A stretch of DNA of 64,000 nt. Origin: Lysobacter niastensis (GTDB lineage Bacteria; Pseudomonadota; Gammaproteobacteria; Xanthomonadales; Xanthomonadaceae). The notes under the pieces were generated by a model, which worked only from the letters and a program-made list of their open reading frames with translations, was not told where the DNA came from and ran no database searches. Position numbers and translations under genes: made by a program. The stretch is from positions 62,001 to 126,000 of the forward strand of contig NZ_JADLZT010000006.1 in NCBI RefSeq assembly GCF_015453285.1, written 5' to 3'. Each line of letters starts with the position of its first letter. The first letter of the stretch is position 1. Of the stretch, positions 40,779-51,902 are shown one piece after another.

Positions 40779-41645
40779 ATGGAATCTGTCGTGGTTCGAC
40801 CCCCCGTGTCCGTATCGTCCGGCCGTGCTTCGCGCTGGGTGTTGTTTCGTGCTGTCCTGCTGATCGTCCTACTGATTCTGTGCGCGGCCTGCCGCCGTGA
40901 AGCCCCGGCGCCGCAGCCGGCCCCCGCCGCGACGCCGCCCGCACCGGCCGCGGTGTCGGCGACGGAGCTGAAGGACGTCGTCGAGACGACGTCCAACTAC
41001 GTCATCGGCATCAGCTATCCGCCGGCCGCAGCGAAGTACCCGGGCCTGGCCGCCGAACTCAGGCGCTACGCCGATGATGCCCGCGCCGAACTGGTGCAGG
41101 CCGCATCCGAACGCCGGCCCGATGCGCCTGCGCCTTACGACCTGTCACTTAGCTTTTCGATGGTGATGGACTCGCCGGCGCTGGTCGCCGTCGCTGCAGA
41201 CGGCAGCAGCTATACCGGTGGCGCGCATGGCGCGCCCCTGCTCGAACGTTTCGTCTGGCTGCCACAGGAGAACCGGCGCCTGCTCGCCAGCGACCTGGTG
41301 CCCGGCAAGCAGGGCTGGAACGCCATCTCCGGTTACGTGCGCGAACAGCTGCATACCGCGCTGTCGCAGCGCATCGACGCGGACGACCTGGATGCCGCCG
41401 AGCGCGCCGAGGTGATCAAGAGCGCCGGCCAGATGATCGATGAGGGCACCGAGGCCGACGCCGCGCACTTCGCCCAGTTCGAACCGGTAGTCGGCGTGGG
41501 CGGCAAGCTGTCGGCGCTGCGCTTCGTGTTCGCGCCTTATCAGGTTGGCCCGTACTCGGACGGCACCCAGACGGTGGACGTGCCGGCCTCGGTGCTGCTG
41601 CCGTTCCTCGCTCCGGAGTATCGCGGCCTGTTCGCGGGCGGCTGA
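40779..41645 (+). CDS. RsiV/DUF3298-type lipoprotein
   Basis: A 288-aa lipoprotein. A hydrophobic segment (about residues 22-38) ends in L-I-L-C-A-A-C, with the lipidated Cys near residue 38. A Pro/Ala-rich spacer follows, then the DUF4163/DUF3298 module seen also in the lysozyme-sensing RsiV: Y-T-G-G-A-H-G-A, L-A-S-D-L-V-P-G-K and F-V-F-A-P-Y-Q-V-G-P-Y-S-D-G-T, which are typical. The family's role is unclear outside RsiV. GTG at 40791 and ATG at 40779 are both possible starts. Followed on the same strand by the Cfa-like gene 106 bp downstream. Confidence 0.88.
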   Translation: MESVVVRPPVSVSSGRASRWVLFRAVLLIVLLILCAACRREAPAPQPAPAATPPAPAAVSATELKDVVETTSNYVIGISYPPAAAKYPGLAAELRRYADDARAELVQAASERRPDAPAPYDLSLSFSMVMDSPALVAVAADGSSYTGGAHGAPLLERFVWLPQENRRLLASDLVPGKQGWNAISGYVREQLHTALSQRIDADDLDAAERAEVIKSAGQMIDEGTEADAAHFAQFEPVVGVGGKLSALRFVFAPYQVGPYSDGTQTVDVPASVLLPFLAPEYRGLFAGG

Positions 41646-41751
41646 CGCCGCGTTTACGGCCCCTCGCTACGATGAACGGGCGCCGCGGCAATTGCGGCGC
41701 CCCGCCGACCTTGCGCAACCAGCGCCGGGCGGTGGCCGACACGAGGTCGCC

Positions 41752-42888
41752 ATGCCGGCATTGTCGTCCCGCAGCAAGGTCGAGGAACTGCTCGCCTCCG
41801 CAGATGTGCGGGTCGGCGGAGAACGACCGTGGGACCTGCAGGTGCATGAGCCGCGCTTCTATGCGCGCGTGCTCGCGCAGGGTTCGCTGGGCCTGGGCGA
41901 GTCGTATATGGACGGCTGGTGGGATGCGCCTTCGCTGGATGGCTTCCTCTTCCAGGTGTTGCGCGCGCGGGTGGACGAACGCGTGCGCGGCCTGGGCGAT
42001 CTGATTGCCGGCCTGCAGGCGCGGCTGATCAACATGCAATCCAGCCGGCGCAGCTTCGCCATCGGGCGCCGCCACTACGACCTCGGCAACGACCTGTATG
42101 CGGCGATGCTCGGCCATCGCCTGGTGTACAGCTGCGGCTACTGGCGCAATGCCTCGGGCATGCCGCTGGACGACCTCGATGCCGCGCAGGAGGCCAAGCT
42201 CGACCTGGTCTGCCGCAAGCTCGACCTTGGCCCGGGGCTGCGCGTGCTCGACGTCGGATGCGGCTGGGGCGAGGCACTCAAGTACGCTGCCGAACGTTAT
42301 GGCATCAGCGGCGTCGGCATCACGGTCTCTCGCGAGCAGGCGGAGTTTGCGAGGCAACTGTGCGATGGCTTGCCGATTGAGATCCGCCTGCAGGACTACC
42401 GCGAAATCGACGAGCGTTTCGACCGCGTGTTCTCTCTCGGCATGTTCGAGCATGTCGGCGTGCGCAACTACGACATCTACTTCGACACGGTGCGGCGCTG
42501 CCTGGACCCGCAGAAGGGCCTGTTCGTGCTCCATACCATCGGCGGCAACGAGTCGGTGCGGCACACCGATCGCTGGATCGGCAAGTACATCTTCCCCAAC
42601 TCGATGCTGCCATCTGCCGAACAGATCACGCAAAGCGTGGAAGGGCGCTTCGTGATCGAGGACTGGCACAACTTCGGCACCGACTACGACCGCACGCTGC
42701 AGGCCTGGCGCGACAACGTCGAGGCCGCCTGGCCACGGCTCGAAGCGCGTTACGACGAACGCTTCCACCGTATGTGGCGGTTCTACCTGTGCAGCTCGAT
42801 GGCCTCCTTCCGCAGCCGCCGCTCACAACTGTGGCAGTTGGTCCTGTCGCCCCAGGGTGTCCCGGGCGGGTACGTGGCGCCGCGCTGA
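41752..42888 (+). CDS. cfa: cyclopropane-fatty-acyl-phospholipid synthase family methyltransferase
   Basis: A 378-aa SAM-dependent enzyme. The N-terminal part (about 1-110) is the lipid-interacting domain, with W-D-L-Q-V-H-E-P-R-F-Y and G-E-S-Y-M-D-G-W-W. The SAM domain has R-V-L-D-V-G-C-G-W-G-E-A-L (about 164-176), then the catalytic bicarbonate/Tyr region F-S-L-G-M-F-E-H-V-G, and H-T-I-G in the later part. It should add a methylene bridge to unsaturated phospholipid chains. Length matches E. coli Cfa. The ATG at 41752 is used. Confidence 0.92.
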   Translation: MPALSSRSKVEELLASADVRVGGERPWDLQVHEPRFYARVLAQGSLGLGESYMDGWWDAPSLDGFLFQVLRARVDERVRGLGDLIAGLQARLINMQSSRRSFAIGRRHYDLGNDLYAAMLGHRLVYSCGYWRNASGMPLDDLDAAQEAKLDLVCRKLDLGPGLRVLDVGCGWGEALKYAAERYGISGVGITVSREQAEFARQLCDGLPIEIRLQDYREIDERFDRVFSLGMFEHVGVRNYDIYFDTVRRCLDPQKGLFVLHTIGGNESVRHTDRWIGKYIFPNSMLPSAEQITQSVEGRFVIEDWHNFGTDYDRTLQAWRDNVEAAWPRLEARYDERFHRMWRFYLCSSMASFRSRRSQLWQLVLSPQGVPGGYVAPR

Positions 42889-43006
42889 CAGCGGCCTCAG
42901 CAGGCCCTCGTCCAACACGCAAGCTGCACTGCACATCGCCAAGGCCGGGGTGGATGGCACATGATGTGCGTCCTTTCATCCTTTGCCTGCCCAAGACGGG
43001 GGTTCT

Positions 43007-44428
43007 ATGCAGACATGGTTCCGGCGCAAGAACATCGATCAGGTCACCGTGCATGAGGAGGGGCGCCGGCTGGTGCCCACCCTGAGCTGGCCCCACCTGA
43101 TCGCGCTGGGCATCGGCGCCATCGTCGGCACCGGCATCTACACCCTGATCGGCGTCGGCGCCAACCTGGCGGGCCCGGCGGTGCTGCTGTCCTTCCTGGT
43201 GGCGGGCGTGGTCTGCGCCTGCGCCGCGCTGGCGTATGCCGAGATGGCGACGATGATGCCCGCCGCCGGCAGCGCCTACACCTACAGCTACATCGTGCTG
43301 GGCGAGGCGATCGCCTGGGTGGTCGGATGGAGCCTGATCCTGGAGTACTCGCTGGTCGTCAGCGCGGTCGCGGTGGGCTGGTCCGGCTCGGTGCTGGAAT
43401 TCCTCAATGGCCTCGGCATCCACATACCGCATGCCCTGGCGGCGGGACCGCACGCGGGCGGCATCATCAACCTGCCGGCGGTGCTGATCACCTTCGCCGT
43501 GGCCGGCATGCTGATCGTCGGCACCAAGGAAAGCGCCACGCTCAACGCGATCCTGGTGGTCATCAAGGTGGTGGCGCTGGGCGTGTTCGTCGCGATCGCG
43601 ATGCCGCACTTCAACCCGGACAACCTCGAGCCGTTCATGCCGTTCGGCTTCGCCAAGCAGATGGGGCCCGACGGCGTCGAACGCGGCGTGATGGCAGCCG
43701 CGGCGATCATCTTCTTCGCCTTCTACGGCTTCGATGCGATCTCCACCGCGGCAGAAGAAACCAAGAACCCGGGCCGCGACCTGTCGATCGGCATCATCGG
43801 TTCGATGGTGGGTTGCACGGTGATCTACATGGTCGTCGCGCTGGCCGCGGTCGGCGCGCTGAGCTACACGGTGTTCAGCCAGAGTCCGGCACCGCTCGCG
43901 CTGATCATGCGCGAACTGGGGCAGGGCACGGCGGCGAAGATCGTCGCCGGCGCGGCCGTGGTGGCGCTGCCGACGGTGCTGCTGGCGTTCTTCTATGGCC
44001 AGAGCCGCATCTTCTTCGTGATGTCGCGCGACGGCCTGTTGCCGCGCAGCCTGTCCAAGGTCAACCCGCGCACCGGCACGCCGGTGGCGATCACCGCCTT
44101 CACCGCGATCCTGGTCGCGGCACTGGCTGGCGTAGCGCGTCTGGACGAGATCGCCGCGCTCGCCAATGCCGGCACGCTGGCGGCCTTCACGGCCGTGGCG
44201 GTCTGCCTGCTGGTGCTGCGTAAGCGCGATCCCGGCCGCAAGCGCATCTTCCGCACGCCGCTGGCGTGGGTGGTCGGTCCGGTCGCGATCCTCGGCTGCC
44301 TGTACCTGTTCTGGAGCCTGCCGCAGAAGACCCAGCTGTGGTTCCTGCTGTGGAACGCGCTGGGTGTTGTCGCCTACCTGGCCTACGGCCGCCGCAGCAG
44401 CGTGCTTGCGCGCGGACAGGAAGCGTAA
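43007..44428 (+). CDS. APC-superfamily amino acid permease
   Basis: A 473-aa permease with about 12 membrane segments. The first carries L-G-I-G-A-I-V-G-T-G-I-Y, the standard APC helix break for substrate, and a later F-F-A-F-Y-G-F-D-A-I-S-T-A-A-E-E-T-K-N-P-G-R-D, a hallmark of the cationic amino-acid transporter (CAT) subgroup. It imports amino acids; lysine/arginine is one possibility from the subgroup, not proven. It starts 118 bp after the cfa stop; a GFA gene follows by 27 bp. Confidence 0.9.
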   Translation: MQTWFRRKNIDQVTVHEEGRRLVPTLSWPHLIALGIGAIVGTGIYTLIGVGANLAGPAVLLSFLVAGVVCACAALAYAEMATMMPAAGSAYTYSYIVLGEAIAWVVGWSLILEYSLVVSAVAVGWSGSVLEFLNGLGIHIPHALAAGPHAGGIINLPAVLITFAVAGMLIVGTKESATLNAILVVIKVVALGVFVAIAMPHFNPDNLEPFMPFGFAKQMGPDGVERGVMAAAAIIFFAFYGFDAISTAAEETKNPGRDLSIGIIGSMVGCTVIYMVVALAAVGALSYTVFSQSPAPLALIMRELGQGTAAKIVAGAAVVALPTVLLAFFYGQSRIFFVMSRDGLLPRSLSKVNPRTGTPVAITAFTAILVAALAGVARLDEIAALANAGTLAAFTAVAVCLLVLRKRDPGRKRIFRTPLAWVVGPVAILGCLYLFWSLPQKTQLWFLLWNALGVVAYLAYGRRSSVLARGQEA

Positions 44429-44455
44429 GGCGCGGGCGCCGCAGGAGGCTCCGGA

Positions 44456-44812
44456 ATGATTTCGGGAAGCTGCCACTGCGGCGCCGTCCAGATCGAGGTC
44501 CCGGAGCCTCCGCAGTCGCTGCTCGACTGCAACTGCTCACTGTGCCGCCGCAACGCGGCGCTGTGGGCGTACTACCCGCCGGATGCCGTGCGCGTCATTG
44601 GCCATCCGCAGCACACCAGCGAGTACGTGTGGGGCGACCGCACGCTGCGCACGGTGCGTTGCAGCCACTGTGGCTGCATCACCCATTGGGAACCCCTGCA
44701 GCCGGGGCTGGAGCGCGTTGGCGTCAACATGCGCAACTTCGATCCGGCGGTGATCGCCGCGGTGCCGGTGCGCCACTTTGATGGCGCCGATACCTGGGAG
44801 TATCTCGACTGA
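44456..44812 (+). CDS. GFA family zinc protein
   Basis: A 118-aa protein of the glutathione-dependent formaldehyde-activating (GFA) family. Zinc-binding Cys sets are C-H-C-G near residue 6, C-N-C-S-L-C-R-R near residue 25 and C-S-H-C-G-C near residue 64. Such domains bind zinc and in a few relatives act on S-hydroxymethyl-glutathione; the activity of most is unproven. It ends two bases before the sirtuin stop, so the two converge. Confidence 0.92.
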   Translation: MISGSCHCGAVQIEVPEPPQSLLDCNCSLCRRNAALWAYYPPDAVRVIGHPQHTSEYVWGDRTLRTVRCSHCGCITHWEPLQPGLERVGVNMRNFDPAVIAAVPVRHFDGADTWEYLD

Positions 44813-44813
44813 C

Positions 44814-45659
44814 TCAGCCCAGAGCGGCGGTCAGCACCGCTCCGGCATCGGCTTCCAGCTTCAAGCCGGCCAAGTCGTCGGCGCGGGTACGGCCGCGGTT
44901 GAGGATCGCCACCGGCACGCCTGCTTCCGTTGCCTGCCGCACGAAGCGGTAGCCGGAATAGACCATCAACGAGGAGCCGACCACCAGCACCGCATCGGAC
45001 GCGGTCAGCGCGGCCAGCGCCTGCTGATAGCGCGGACGCGGCACGTTCTCGCCGTAGAACACGACATCGGGCTTGAGCATGCCGCCGCAGCGTTCGCAGG
45101 CCGGCACGTCGAAGCGCGAGAAGTCGTGGCCCTCCAGGTCGGCGTCGCCATCGGGGGCGGTGGCGGCATCGAGACCGCTCCAGGCGGGGTTCATTGCCGA
45201 CAGCCTCTCCTGCATCTCCGCGCGCGAGTGGCGCTCGCCGCAGCCCAGGCAGACGACCGTATCGATGCGTCCGTGCAGGTCGATCACCTCGCGGCTGCCG
45301 GCACGCTGGTGCAGACCGTCGACGTTCTGGGTCACCAGCGTGGTGATGCGTCCCTCGGCCTCGCATCGCGACAGCGCGCGGTGCACGTCGTTGGGATGGG
45401 CCTGGGCCATGCGCGGCCAGCCGATGAAGCTGCGGGCCCAGTAGCGGGCGTTGGTGTGCGCGTCGCCGGTGAAGGCCTGATAGGTCACCGGCGGCGTGCG
45501 CTTCCATTGGCCGTCCGCATCGCGGTAGTCGGGGATGCCGGAGCCGGTGCTGCAGCCGGCTCCGGTCAGCACGAACAACCGCCGGTGCGAGGCAAACCAC
45601 TGGCGCAGTCGCTGCGCGGCCTCGGGTACGGGATTGGAAAGCATGTTCACGGCCGCCAT
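44814..45659 (-). CDS. Sir2-family NAD-dependent protein deacetylase
   Basis: A sirtuin of about 281 aa from the ATG at 45659 (alternative starts at 45728, 45683 and 45644). NAD-binding motif [22 protein letters not shown] and the catalytic His in D-L-H-G-R are all present. A zinc ribbon with C-L-G-C and C-E-R-C surrounds an insert, and K-P-D-V-V-F-Y-G-E is standard. It should remove acyl groups from lysines. No classical acetyl-CoA synthetase partner lies nearby. It is divergent from lhr over about 118 bp. Confidence 0.93.
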   Translation of the reverse strand: MAAVNMLSNPVPEAAQRLRQWFASHRRLFVLTGAGCSTGSGIPDYRDADGQWKRTPPVTYQAFTGDAHTNARYWARSFIGWPRMAQAHPNDVHRALSRCEAEGRITTLVTQNVDGLHQRAGSREVIDLHGRIDTVVCLGCGERHSRAEMQERLSAMNPAWSGLDAATAPDGDADLEGHDFSRFDVPACERCGGMLKPDVVFYGENVPRPRYQQALAALTASDAVLVVGSSLMVYSGYRFVRQATEAGVPVAILNRGRTRADDLAGLKLEADAGAVLTAALG

Positions 45660-45777
45660 GATCTCATCCCACGAGTGCTCCATTCGTGGGCTGCGCGCGA
45701 CGGTCTGTTCAGCCGCGGGCAGGAACACTCCGGTTCCGTCTCACAGGTTGAGACGCCGCCACGGCAGCATCCATCCC

Positions 45778-48700
45778 ATGCCTCTGGAAGCCTTCCATCC
45801 CGCCGTCGCCGCCTGGTTCGCCGACACCTTTCCTGCACCGACCCAGGCGCAGGCGCAGGCGTGGCCGGCGATCCGCAGCGGCCGCAACACGCTGGTCGCG
45901 GCGCCTACCGGCTCGGGCAAGACGTTGACCGCATTCATGTGCGCGATCGACAGCCTGGTGCGACAGGGCCTGGAAGGCGGCGGACCGGGGTTGTTCGGCG
46001 AGGAGCCGGTGCAGTCCGGCCTGCCCGATGAAACCGTGGTGGTCTACGTCTCGCCGCTGAAGGCCCTGTCCAACGACATCCGCATCAATCTGGAAGCACC
46101 GCTGGCGGGCATCCGCGCGGAGCTCGAGCGCCTCGGCCTGCCCGATGTCGATATCCGCACCGCGGTGCGCACCGGCGACACGACGCAGAACGAGCGTGCG
46201 CAACTGCGGCGCAAGCCGCCCCACATTCTCGTGACCACGCCGGAATCGCTCTACGTGCTGCTCGGATCCGAATCGGGGCGGGCGATGCTGGCGACCGTGC
46301 GCGAGGTCATCGTCGACGAAATCCACGCGATGGCGTCGAGCAAGCGCGGCAGCCACCTGGCCTTGTCGCTGGAGCGGCTGGAAGCGCTGTGCGGCCGCCG
46401 TCTCACCCGGATCGGCCTGTCGGCAACGCAGAAGCCAATCGAGGAGGTCGCGCGCTTCCTGGTCGGCGCCGCAGCGATGGCGCCGGACGGCACGCCGGAC
46501 TGCGAAATCGTCGACATCGGCTACACCCGCCAGCGCGACCTCGCGATGGAGGTGCCGCCGACGCCGCTGAGCGCGGTGATGTCCAACGACCAGTGGGAGC
46601 AGGTCTACGCCCGCGTCGCCGAACTGGTGAAGCAGCACCGCACCACGCTCGTCTTCGTCAACACGCGGCGCATGGCGGAGCGCGCGGCCAAGAACCTGGG
46701 CGACCTGCTCGGCAAGGAGCACGTCGCCGCGCACCACGGCAGCCTCGCCAAGGAACTGCGCCTGGACGCCGAACAGCGCCTCAAGCGTGGCGAACTGAGC
46801 GTGCTGGTCGCGACCGCGTCGCTGGAGCTCGGCATCGACATCGGCGATGTGGATCTGGTCTGCCAGCTCGGCTCGCCGCGTTCGATTGCCGCTTTCCTGC
46901 AGCGCGTCGGCCGTTCCGGCCACCATGTCGGCGGCGTGCCCAAGGGGCGGCTGTTCCCGCAGACGCGCGATGAACTGGTCGAGTGCGCAGCGTTGCTTGA
47001 CAGCGTGCGGCGCGGCGAGCTCGACGCGCTGGTAATGCCAGTTGCACCGCTGGACGTGCTGTCGCAGCAGATCGTCGCCGAGGCCTCGTGCCGCGAATGG
47101 GACGAGGATGCGCTGTACGACTGGGTGCGCCGCGCCAGGCCGTACGGCACGCTGGAGCGCAAGGATTTCGATGCCGTCGTGCGAATGCTCGCCGACGGAT
47201 TCACCACCCGCCGCGGCATCCGCGCGGGTTACCTGCACCGCGATGCGGTGAACCACAAGCTGCGCGGACGCCAGGGCGGGCGCACCACCGCGCTGATGTC
47301 GGGCGGCACGATCCCCGACACCGCCGATTACTCGGTGATCCTCGAGCCGCAGGCGCAGAACATCGGCACCATCAACGAGGATTTCGCCATCGAGAGCATG
47401 GCCGGCGACATCTTCCAGCTCGGCAACGCCAGCTACCGCATCCTGCGTGTCGAGCCCGGCCGCGTGCGCGTGGAGGATGCCGAAGGCCTGCCGCCGAGCA
47501 TCCCGTTCTGGCTGGGCGAGGCGCCCGGTCGCACCGATGAACTGTCGTTCGCGGTGTCGCGTCTGCGCGAGGACGTGGCGGAGCGGATCGCGATGGGCAG
47601 CGGAGGCAGCGAGGTGGTTCGCTGGCTTGCCGAGGAGTTGCAGCTTCCGCGCGCCGCCGCCGAGCAGATCGCCGAATACCTCGGCCAGACGCAGGCCGCA
47701 CTGGGCGAGATGCCGACCCAGCACACGATCGTGCTGGAGCGCTTCTTCGACGACTCCGGCGGCACCCAACTGGTCATACACACGCCCTACGGCAGCCGGG
47801 TCAATCGCGCCTGGGGCTTGGCACTGCGCAAGCGCTTCTGCCGCAAGTTCAACTTCGAACTGCAGGCGGCCGCGACCGAGGACGCGATCGTGCTGTCGCT
47901 GTCGACCAGCCACAGCTTCCCACTGGAGGAGGTTGCGCGCTACCTGCATTCCAGCTCGGCTTGCGACGTGCTGATCCAGGCGCTGCTCGATGCTCCGCTG
48001 TTCCCGGTGCGCTGGCGCTGGAACGCGACCACGGCGCTGGCGCTGCCGCGCTTCGTCGGCGGCAAGAAGGTGCCGCCGCAACTGCAGCGCATGAAGTCCG
48101 AAGACCTGCTGGCGACAGTGTTCCCCGACCAGGTCGCCTGTGCCGAGAACCTGGTCGGCGAGCGCGAGGTGCCCGACCATCCGCTGGTCGCGCAGACGCT
48201 GCACGATTGCCTGCACGAGGCGATGGACGTCGACCAGTGGCTGGAGCTGCTGCGCGGGCTTGAATCGGGTGACGTGAAAGTGGTCGCGCGCGATCTGATG
48301 GCGCCGTCGCCGTTCGCCGCCGAGGCGCTCAATGCGCGTCCGTACTCGTTCCTCGACGATGCTCCGCTGGAGGAGCGCCGCACCCAGGCGGTGCAGACAC
48401 GCCGGTATGCCGACCCGCAGAGCGCGGATGACCTCGGCCGGCTCGACCGCGACGCGATCGAGGCGGTGCGCGAGGAAGCCTGGCCGCAGGTGCGCAACGC
48501 GGACGAGATGCATGAGGCGCTGATGGGACTCGGCGTGGTCACCGCACGCGAGGCGCGAGAGAACGGCTGGGCCGACTGGCTGCAGCGGCTGGTGAAGGCG
48601 CACCGCGCCACGCGCATGGAGCCACCGGTGGCAGGTAGCGCGATCGCGCTGCGAGGCAGCGACGGTCACGGTCTTTGGGTCGCGGCGGAACGGCTTCCAC

Positions 48701-50232
48701 AGTTGCGCGCGATCTTCCCGGACTCACCGTTGAGACCCGCTATCGATGCGCCCGCCGAATATGCGAAACAGGAGTGGTCGCGAGAGGAAGCGCTGGTCGA
48801 ACTGCTGCGCTCGCGCCTGACCGGGCTGGGTCCGGTGACCGCGCGCGCGTTGGCCGACGACCTGTCGCTGTCGCGTGGCGATATCGACGTGGCGCTGCTG
48901 CACCTTCAAGGCGAGGGCTACGTGATGCAGGGCCGCTTTTCACCCAGTACGTCCTCGCCCGGCGCGAGCGAAGACGAGTGGTGCGAACGGCACCTGCTGG
49001 CGCGCATCCACCGGTACACGCTCAAGCGCCTGCGTCGCGAGATCGAGCCTGTCGAACCACGCGACTTCATGCGTTTCCTGTTCGACTGGCAGCGGGTCAG
49101 CCCGGGTACCCGCGTCAGCGGGCCTGAGGCGCTGGAAGGCGTGCTCGCGCAACTGGAGGGCTACGAGGCGCCCGCCGCGGCGTGGGAAGGCGAACTGCTC
49201 CCGGCACGCGTGCTCGACTACTCGATCACCTGGCTGGACGACCTGTGCACCGCCGGTCGCGTGATGTGGACGCGGCTCCGCGCCAACGCCACCGAAGGCG
49301 GGCGGGGCACGACGTCCGTCCGTGCCACGCCGGTGGTGCTCCTGCCTCGTCGTAATGCCGCGATGTGGGCGCGGCTCGCACCGCCGCCTTCGGCCGATGA
49401 ATCATTGTCGTCGCGTGCGCAGCGGGTGGTCGATCATCTGGAACAGAATGGCGCTTCGTTCTTCGATGAACTCGTGACCGGCGCGCATCTGCTGCGGACC
49501 GAACTGGAAGATGCGCTGGCCGAGCTGGTCGCGAACGGCCGCGTGCACGGCGACAGTTACGCCGGCCTGCGTGCGCTCCTCGTGCCCGCATCGAAGCGTC
49601 CCAGCGCGCAGCCCCAGCGGCGCCGTCGCGCCGCGCTGTTCGGCATCGAGGACGCAGGACGCTGGGCATTGATCCGCCGTCCGGCGCCCGTCGTTGAAGC
49701 AGGGAAGAAGCCCGATCCCGAGGCGATCGAACACATTGCCCGCGTACTGCTGCGCCGTTACGGCGTGGTGTGCTGGCGGCTGCTGGAACGCGAGGCGGGC
49801 TGGCTACCGCCGTGGCGCGAGCTGCTGCGCGTCTATCACCGCCTCGAAGCGCGCGGTGAAATCCGCGGCGGCCGCTTCATCGCCGGCCTGTCGGGCGAGC
49901 AGTTCGCGCTGCCGGAGGCGATCGGCCTGCTGCGCCAGGTGCGCCAGCGAGCGCATGACGGTGCCTGGATCTGCCTGTCGGCCGCCGACCCGCTCAACCT
50001 GGTCGGTACCGTGTTGCCCGGTGACAAGGTCGCGCGCCTGAGCGGATCGCGTGTGCTCTATCGCGACGGCGTGGCGGTGGCGACGCTGGTGGCGGGCCAG
50101 GTCGAGATCACGGCCCCGCTCGATGCCGACGATGAGCGCACCGCACGCAAGCAGTTGCTGCGCGAGCCCGAGACAGCGATCTGGACTGCGCTGGCCAGCC
50201 ATGACGAGCCGCCACCGAAGCACGTCCACTGA
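45778..50232 (+). CDS. lhr: large helicase-related protein Lhr
   Basis: A 1484-aa superfamily-2 helicase close in length to E. coli Lhr (about 1538). Motifs seen: Q-A-Q-A-W-P (Q motif), A-A-P-T-G-S-G-K-T (Walker A), V-D-E-I-H-A-M with DEIH at 180-183, L-S-A-T-Q, then C-terminal helicase motifs V-F-V-N-T-R-R and Q-R-V-G-R-S-G-H. The Lhr-core winged helix and WH domains follow, and the long C-terminal half (from about residue 880) matches the Lhr-specific extension. It unwinds 3'-tailed DNA and RNA-DNA hybrids in repair. The ATG at 45778 is the first with a good family fit. Confidence 0.96.
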   Translation: MPLEAFHPAVAAWFADTFPAPTQAQAQAWPAIRSGRNTLVAAPTGSGKTLTAFMCAIDSLVRQGLEGGGPGLFGEEPVQSGLPDETVVVYVSPLKALSNDIRINLEAPLAGIRAELERLGLPDVDIRTAVRTGDTTQNERAQLRRKPPHILVTTPESLYVLLGSESGRAMLATVREVIVDEIHAMASSKRGSHLALSLERLEALCGRRLTRIGLSATQKPIEEVARFLVGAAAMAPDGTPDCEIVDIGYTRQRDLAMEVPPTPLSAVMSNDQWEQVYARVAELVKQHRTTLVFVNTRRMAERAAKNLGDLLGKEHVAAHHGSLAKELRLDAEQRLKRGELSVLVATASLELGIDIGDVDLVCQLGSPRSIAAFLQRVGRSGHHVGGVPKGRLFPQTRDELVECAALLDSVRRGELDALVMPVAPLDVLSQQIVAEASCREWDEDALYDWVRRARPYGTLERKDFDAVVRMLADGFTTRRGIRAGYLHRDAVNHKLRGRQGGRTTALMSGGTIPDTADYSVILEPQAQNIGTINEDFAIESMAGDIFQLGNASYRILRVEPGRVRVEDAEGLPPSIPFWLGEAPGRTDELSFAVSRLREDVAERIAMGSGGSEVVRWLAEELQLPRAAAEQIAEYLGQTQAALGEMPTQHTIVLERFFDDSGGTQLVIHTPYGSRVNRAWGLALRKRFCRKFNFELQAAATEDAIVLSLSTSHSFPLEEVARYLHSSSACDVLIQALLDAPLFPVRWRWNATTALALPRFVGGKKVPPQLQRMKSEDLLATVFPDQVACAENLVGEREVPDHPLVAQTLHDCLHEAMDVDQWLELLRGLESGDVKVVARDLMAPSPFAAEALNARPYSFLDDAPLEERRTQAVQTRRYADPQSADDLGRLDRDAIEAVREEAWPQVRNADEMHEALMGLGVVTAREARENGWADWLQRLVKAHRATRMEPPVAGSAIALRGSDGHGLWVAAERLPQLRAIFPDSPLRPAIDAPAEYAKQEWSREEALVELLRSRLTGLGPVTARALADDLSLSRGDIDVALLHLQGEGYVMQGRFSPSTSSPGASEDEWCERHLLARIHRYTLKRLRREIEPVEPRDFMRFLFDWQRVSPGTRVSGPEALEGVLAQLEGYEAPAAAWEGELLPARVLDYSITWLDDLCTAGRVMWTRLRANATEGGRGTTSVRATPVVLLPRRNAAMWARLAPPPSADESLSSRAQRVVDHLEQNGASFFDELVTGAHLLRTELEDALAELVANGRVHGDSYAGLRALLVPASKRPSAQPQRRRRAALFGIEDAGRWALIRRPAPVVEAGKKPDPEAIEHIARVLLRRYGVVCWRLLEREAGWLPPWRELLRVYHRLEARGEIRGGRFIAGLSGEQFALPEAIGLLRQVRQRAHDGAWICLSAADPLNLVGTVLPGDKVARLSGSRVLYRDGVAVATLVAGQVEITAPLDADDERTARKQLLREPETAIWTALASHDEPPPKHVH

Positions 50233-50305
50233 GAACACGTTCACTGAGCCGCCGAACGGTCGCGTTACGCTGAAATAGACTCGACGCAGACGACACCGGA
50301 ACCGC

Positions 50306-51433
50306 ATGCGAATGGCAGCCCATACGAGCCCCATCGTGATCGCCCACCGCGGCGCCAGCGGCTACCGGCCGGAGCACACGCTGGAGGCGTACCGGCTGGC
50401 GATCCACCAGGGCGCCGATTTCATCGAGCCCGACCTGGTGGCGACGAAGGATGGTGTGCTGGTCGTCCGGCACGAGAACGAGATTTCCGGCACGACCGAC
50501 GTCGCCGCGCGCCCGGAATTTGCCGATCGCAGGACGACCAAGCCGGTGGATGGCGCCAGCATGACGGGCTGGTTCACAGAAGACTTCACGCTGGCCGAAC
50601 TCAAGACGCTGCGCGCGAAAGAACGCATTCCCGAGTTGCGCCCAGACAATGCCCGTTTCGATGGCCTGTACGAAATCCCGACCTTCGCCGAGGTGGTGCA
50701 GCTGGCCAAGCGCGAGAGCCGCGACGGACGCCGCATCGGCATCTATCCCGAAACCAAGCACCCGACCTATTTTGCATTCGAGGGGCGCCGCCTCGATGGC
50801 AGCGTCATCGGCCTGTCGCTGGGCCAGATGCTGGTGGACACGCTGGTAGCGGAGGACTTCACTGATCCGGAACGCGTCTATATCCAGAGCTTCGAGATCG
50901 CGAACCTGATCGAACTCCATGATGTCGTCATGCCGCGTTCGAATGTGAGCGTGCCGCTGGTGCAGTTGATGGGCGAGCTGGAGTTCACGCGGCCTTACGA
51001 TGTGCTCTTCAATGCGGCCCGCGGTGCGGACCTCGCGGAGATCTACAGCGGCTTGAACGGAGTCGTTTCATCGGGTGCGCAGACGCACTACGCGGACCTC
51101 GCCAGCGAGTCCGCGCTTGCCTGGATGAAAGGGCGCTACGCCACCGCCATCGGCCCCTGGAAGGGCAGTCTGCCGGTGTCGGTTTCGGCGATGGAGCAGG
51201 GCACGCATCCGTTGCTTGCGCGGGCGCTCGCTGCCGGATTGCAGGTTCACCCCTACACGTTGCGCGCGGAGGAGCCGTTCCTGTCGCGAACAACCGACGG
51301 CGCAAAGCGGCCCGTGCTGGACGAGGCGCGGTTGCTGCTTGAACTCGGCGTGCACGGATTCTTCATCGATCACCCCGACCTGGGAGTGGCCGCGCGAAAC
51401 GCGCACGAAGCAGCGCGGCGCAAGGTTCTGTAA
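50306..51433 (+). CDS. glpQ: glycerophosphodiester phosphodiesterase
   Basis: A 375-aa GDPD. The catalytic signature A-H-R-G-A-S-G-Y-R-P-E-H-T (about 13-25) and E-P-D-L-V (about 43-47) supply the two His/Glu metal ligands. A long family insert includes R-P-D-N-A-R-F-D-G-L-Y-E-I-P-T. It releases glycerol-3-phosphate from phospholipid head groups. There is no clear signal peptide, so a cytoplasmic form (UgpQ-like) is possible; length suits GlpQ better. The ATG at 50306 or 50312 may be used. It follows lhr by 73 bp. Confidence 0.92.
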   Translation: MRMAAHTSPIVIAHRGASGYRPEHTLEAYRLAIHQGADFIEPDLVATKDGVLVVRHENEISGTTDVAARPEFADRRTTKPVDGASMTGWFTEDFTLAELKTLRAKERIPELRPDNARFDGLYEIPTFAEVVQLAKRESRDGRRIGIYPETKHPTYFAFEGRRLDGSVIGLSLGQMLVDTLVAEDFTDPERVYIQSFEIANLIELHDVVMPRSNVSVPLVQLMGELEFTRPYDVLFNAARGADLAEIYSGLNGVVSSGAQTHYADLASESALAWMKGRYATAIGPWKGSLPVSVSAMEQGTHPLLARALAAGLQVHPYTLRAEEPFLSRTTDGAKRPVLDEARLLLELGVHGFFIDHPDLGVAARNAHEAARRKVL

Positions 51434-51436
51434 TCA

Positions 51437-51751
51437 TCATTCGATGACGCGGAATACCTGCCAATGCGGTGTGCCGGAGACGATGTAGGGCTCCAGCGCC
51501 TTGCTCCATTCCTTGTGGGCGGGAATCGTCGCAAGCTTGCTCCACGAAGCATCGAGCTCGGACAGGTCCTTGAGCGTGATCTCGACTTCGATCGTGGATT
51601 CCAGTGCACCGACCGAACCGGTCATCAGGCGGCACCTGTCCGCGGTCCAGCCGATCTCGATGGCGATGGTGCTGTGCCACTTTTTCATTGAATCGATGAC
51701 GGTCTGCTTGTGACCGAAGCGGGCGTCGATATGCCAGCGGGCGATGATCAT
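51437..51751 (-). CDS. small hypothetical protein
   Basis: A 104-aa protein: I-I-A-R-W-H-I-D-A-R-F-G-H-K, then a long helix with M-K-K-W-H and T-A-D-R-C-R-L-M-T-G-S-V-G-A, and a later D-A-S-W-S-K-L. The alternation of beta and helix resembles dimeric alpha/beta-barrel proteins such as NIPSNAP or Dabb types, but I cannot name a family. The ATG at 51751 is used; upstream alternatives only add low-quality residues. It converges with the glycerophosphodiesterase gene by three bases. Confidence 0.7.
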   Translation of the reverse strand: MIIARWHIDARFGHKQTVIDSMKKWHSTIAIEIGWTADRCRLMTGSVGALESTIEVEITLKDLSELDASWSKLATIPAHKEWSKALEPYIVSGTPHWQVFRVIE

Positions 51752-51845
51752 GGACGGCCTCCGTGCGCGGCGCGGAGCGCGCCGGATGCGAGCGAATTGG
51801 GGCGCGGACCCGGCAACGCCCATCCCCCGGTAGGGGGACCGGGCG

Positions 51846-51878
51846 AAAAAAAGCCGCCCGGATCTCTCCGGGCGGCTT
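51846..51878 (-). terminator. intrinsic terminator of the M3 peptidase gene
   Basis: Read on the minus strand, a GC-rich stem GCCGCCCGG (51868-51876) with a six-base loop and CCGGGCGGC (51853-51861) is followed by seven Ts (complement of A7, 51846-51852). The stem of 9 bp extends by two A-T pairs. It lies just after the M3 peptidase stop and fits as its terminator. Confidence 0.9.
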
Positions 51879-51902
51879 CGTGCATCCGACGTTGCGTGCG
51901 GC

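Noticed and set aside
45709-48669. A 986-codon open frame on the minus strand
   Set aside because: It is antisense to lhr, whose helicase motifs are complete. The antisense protein has no recognisable domain.
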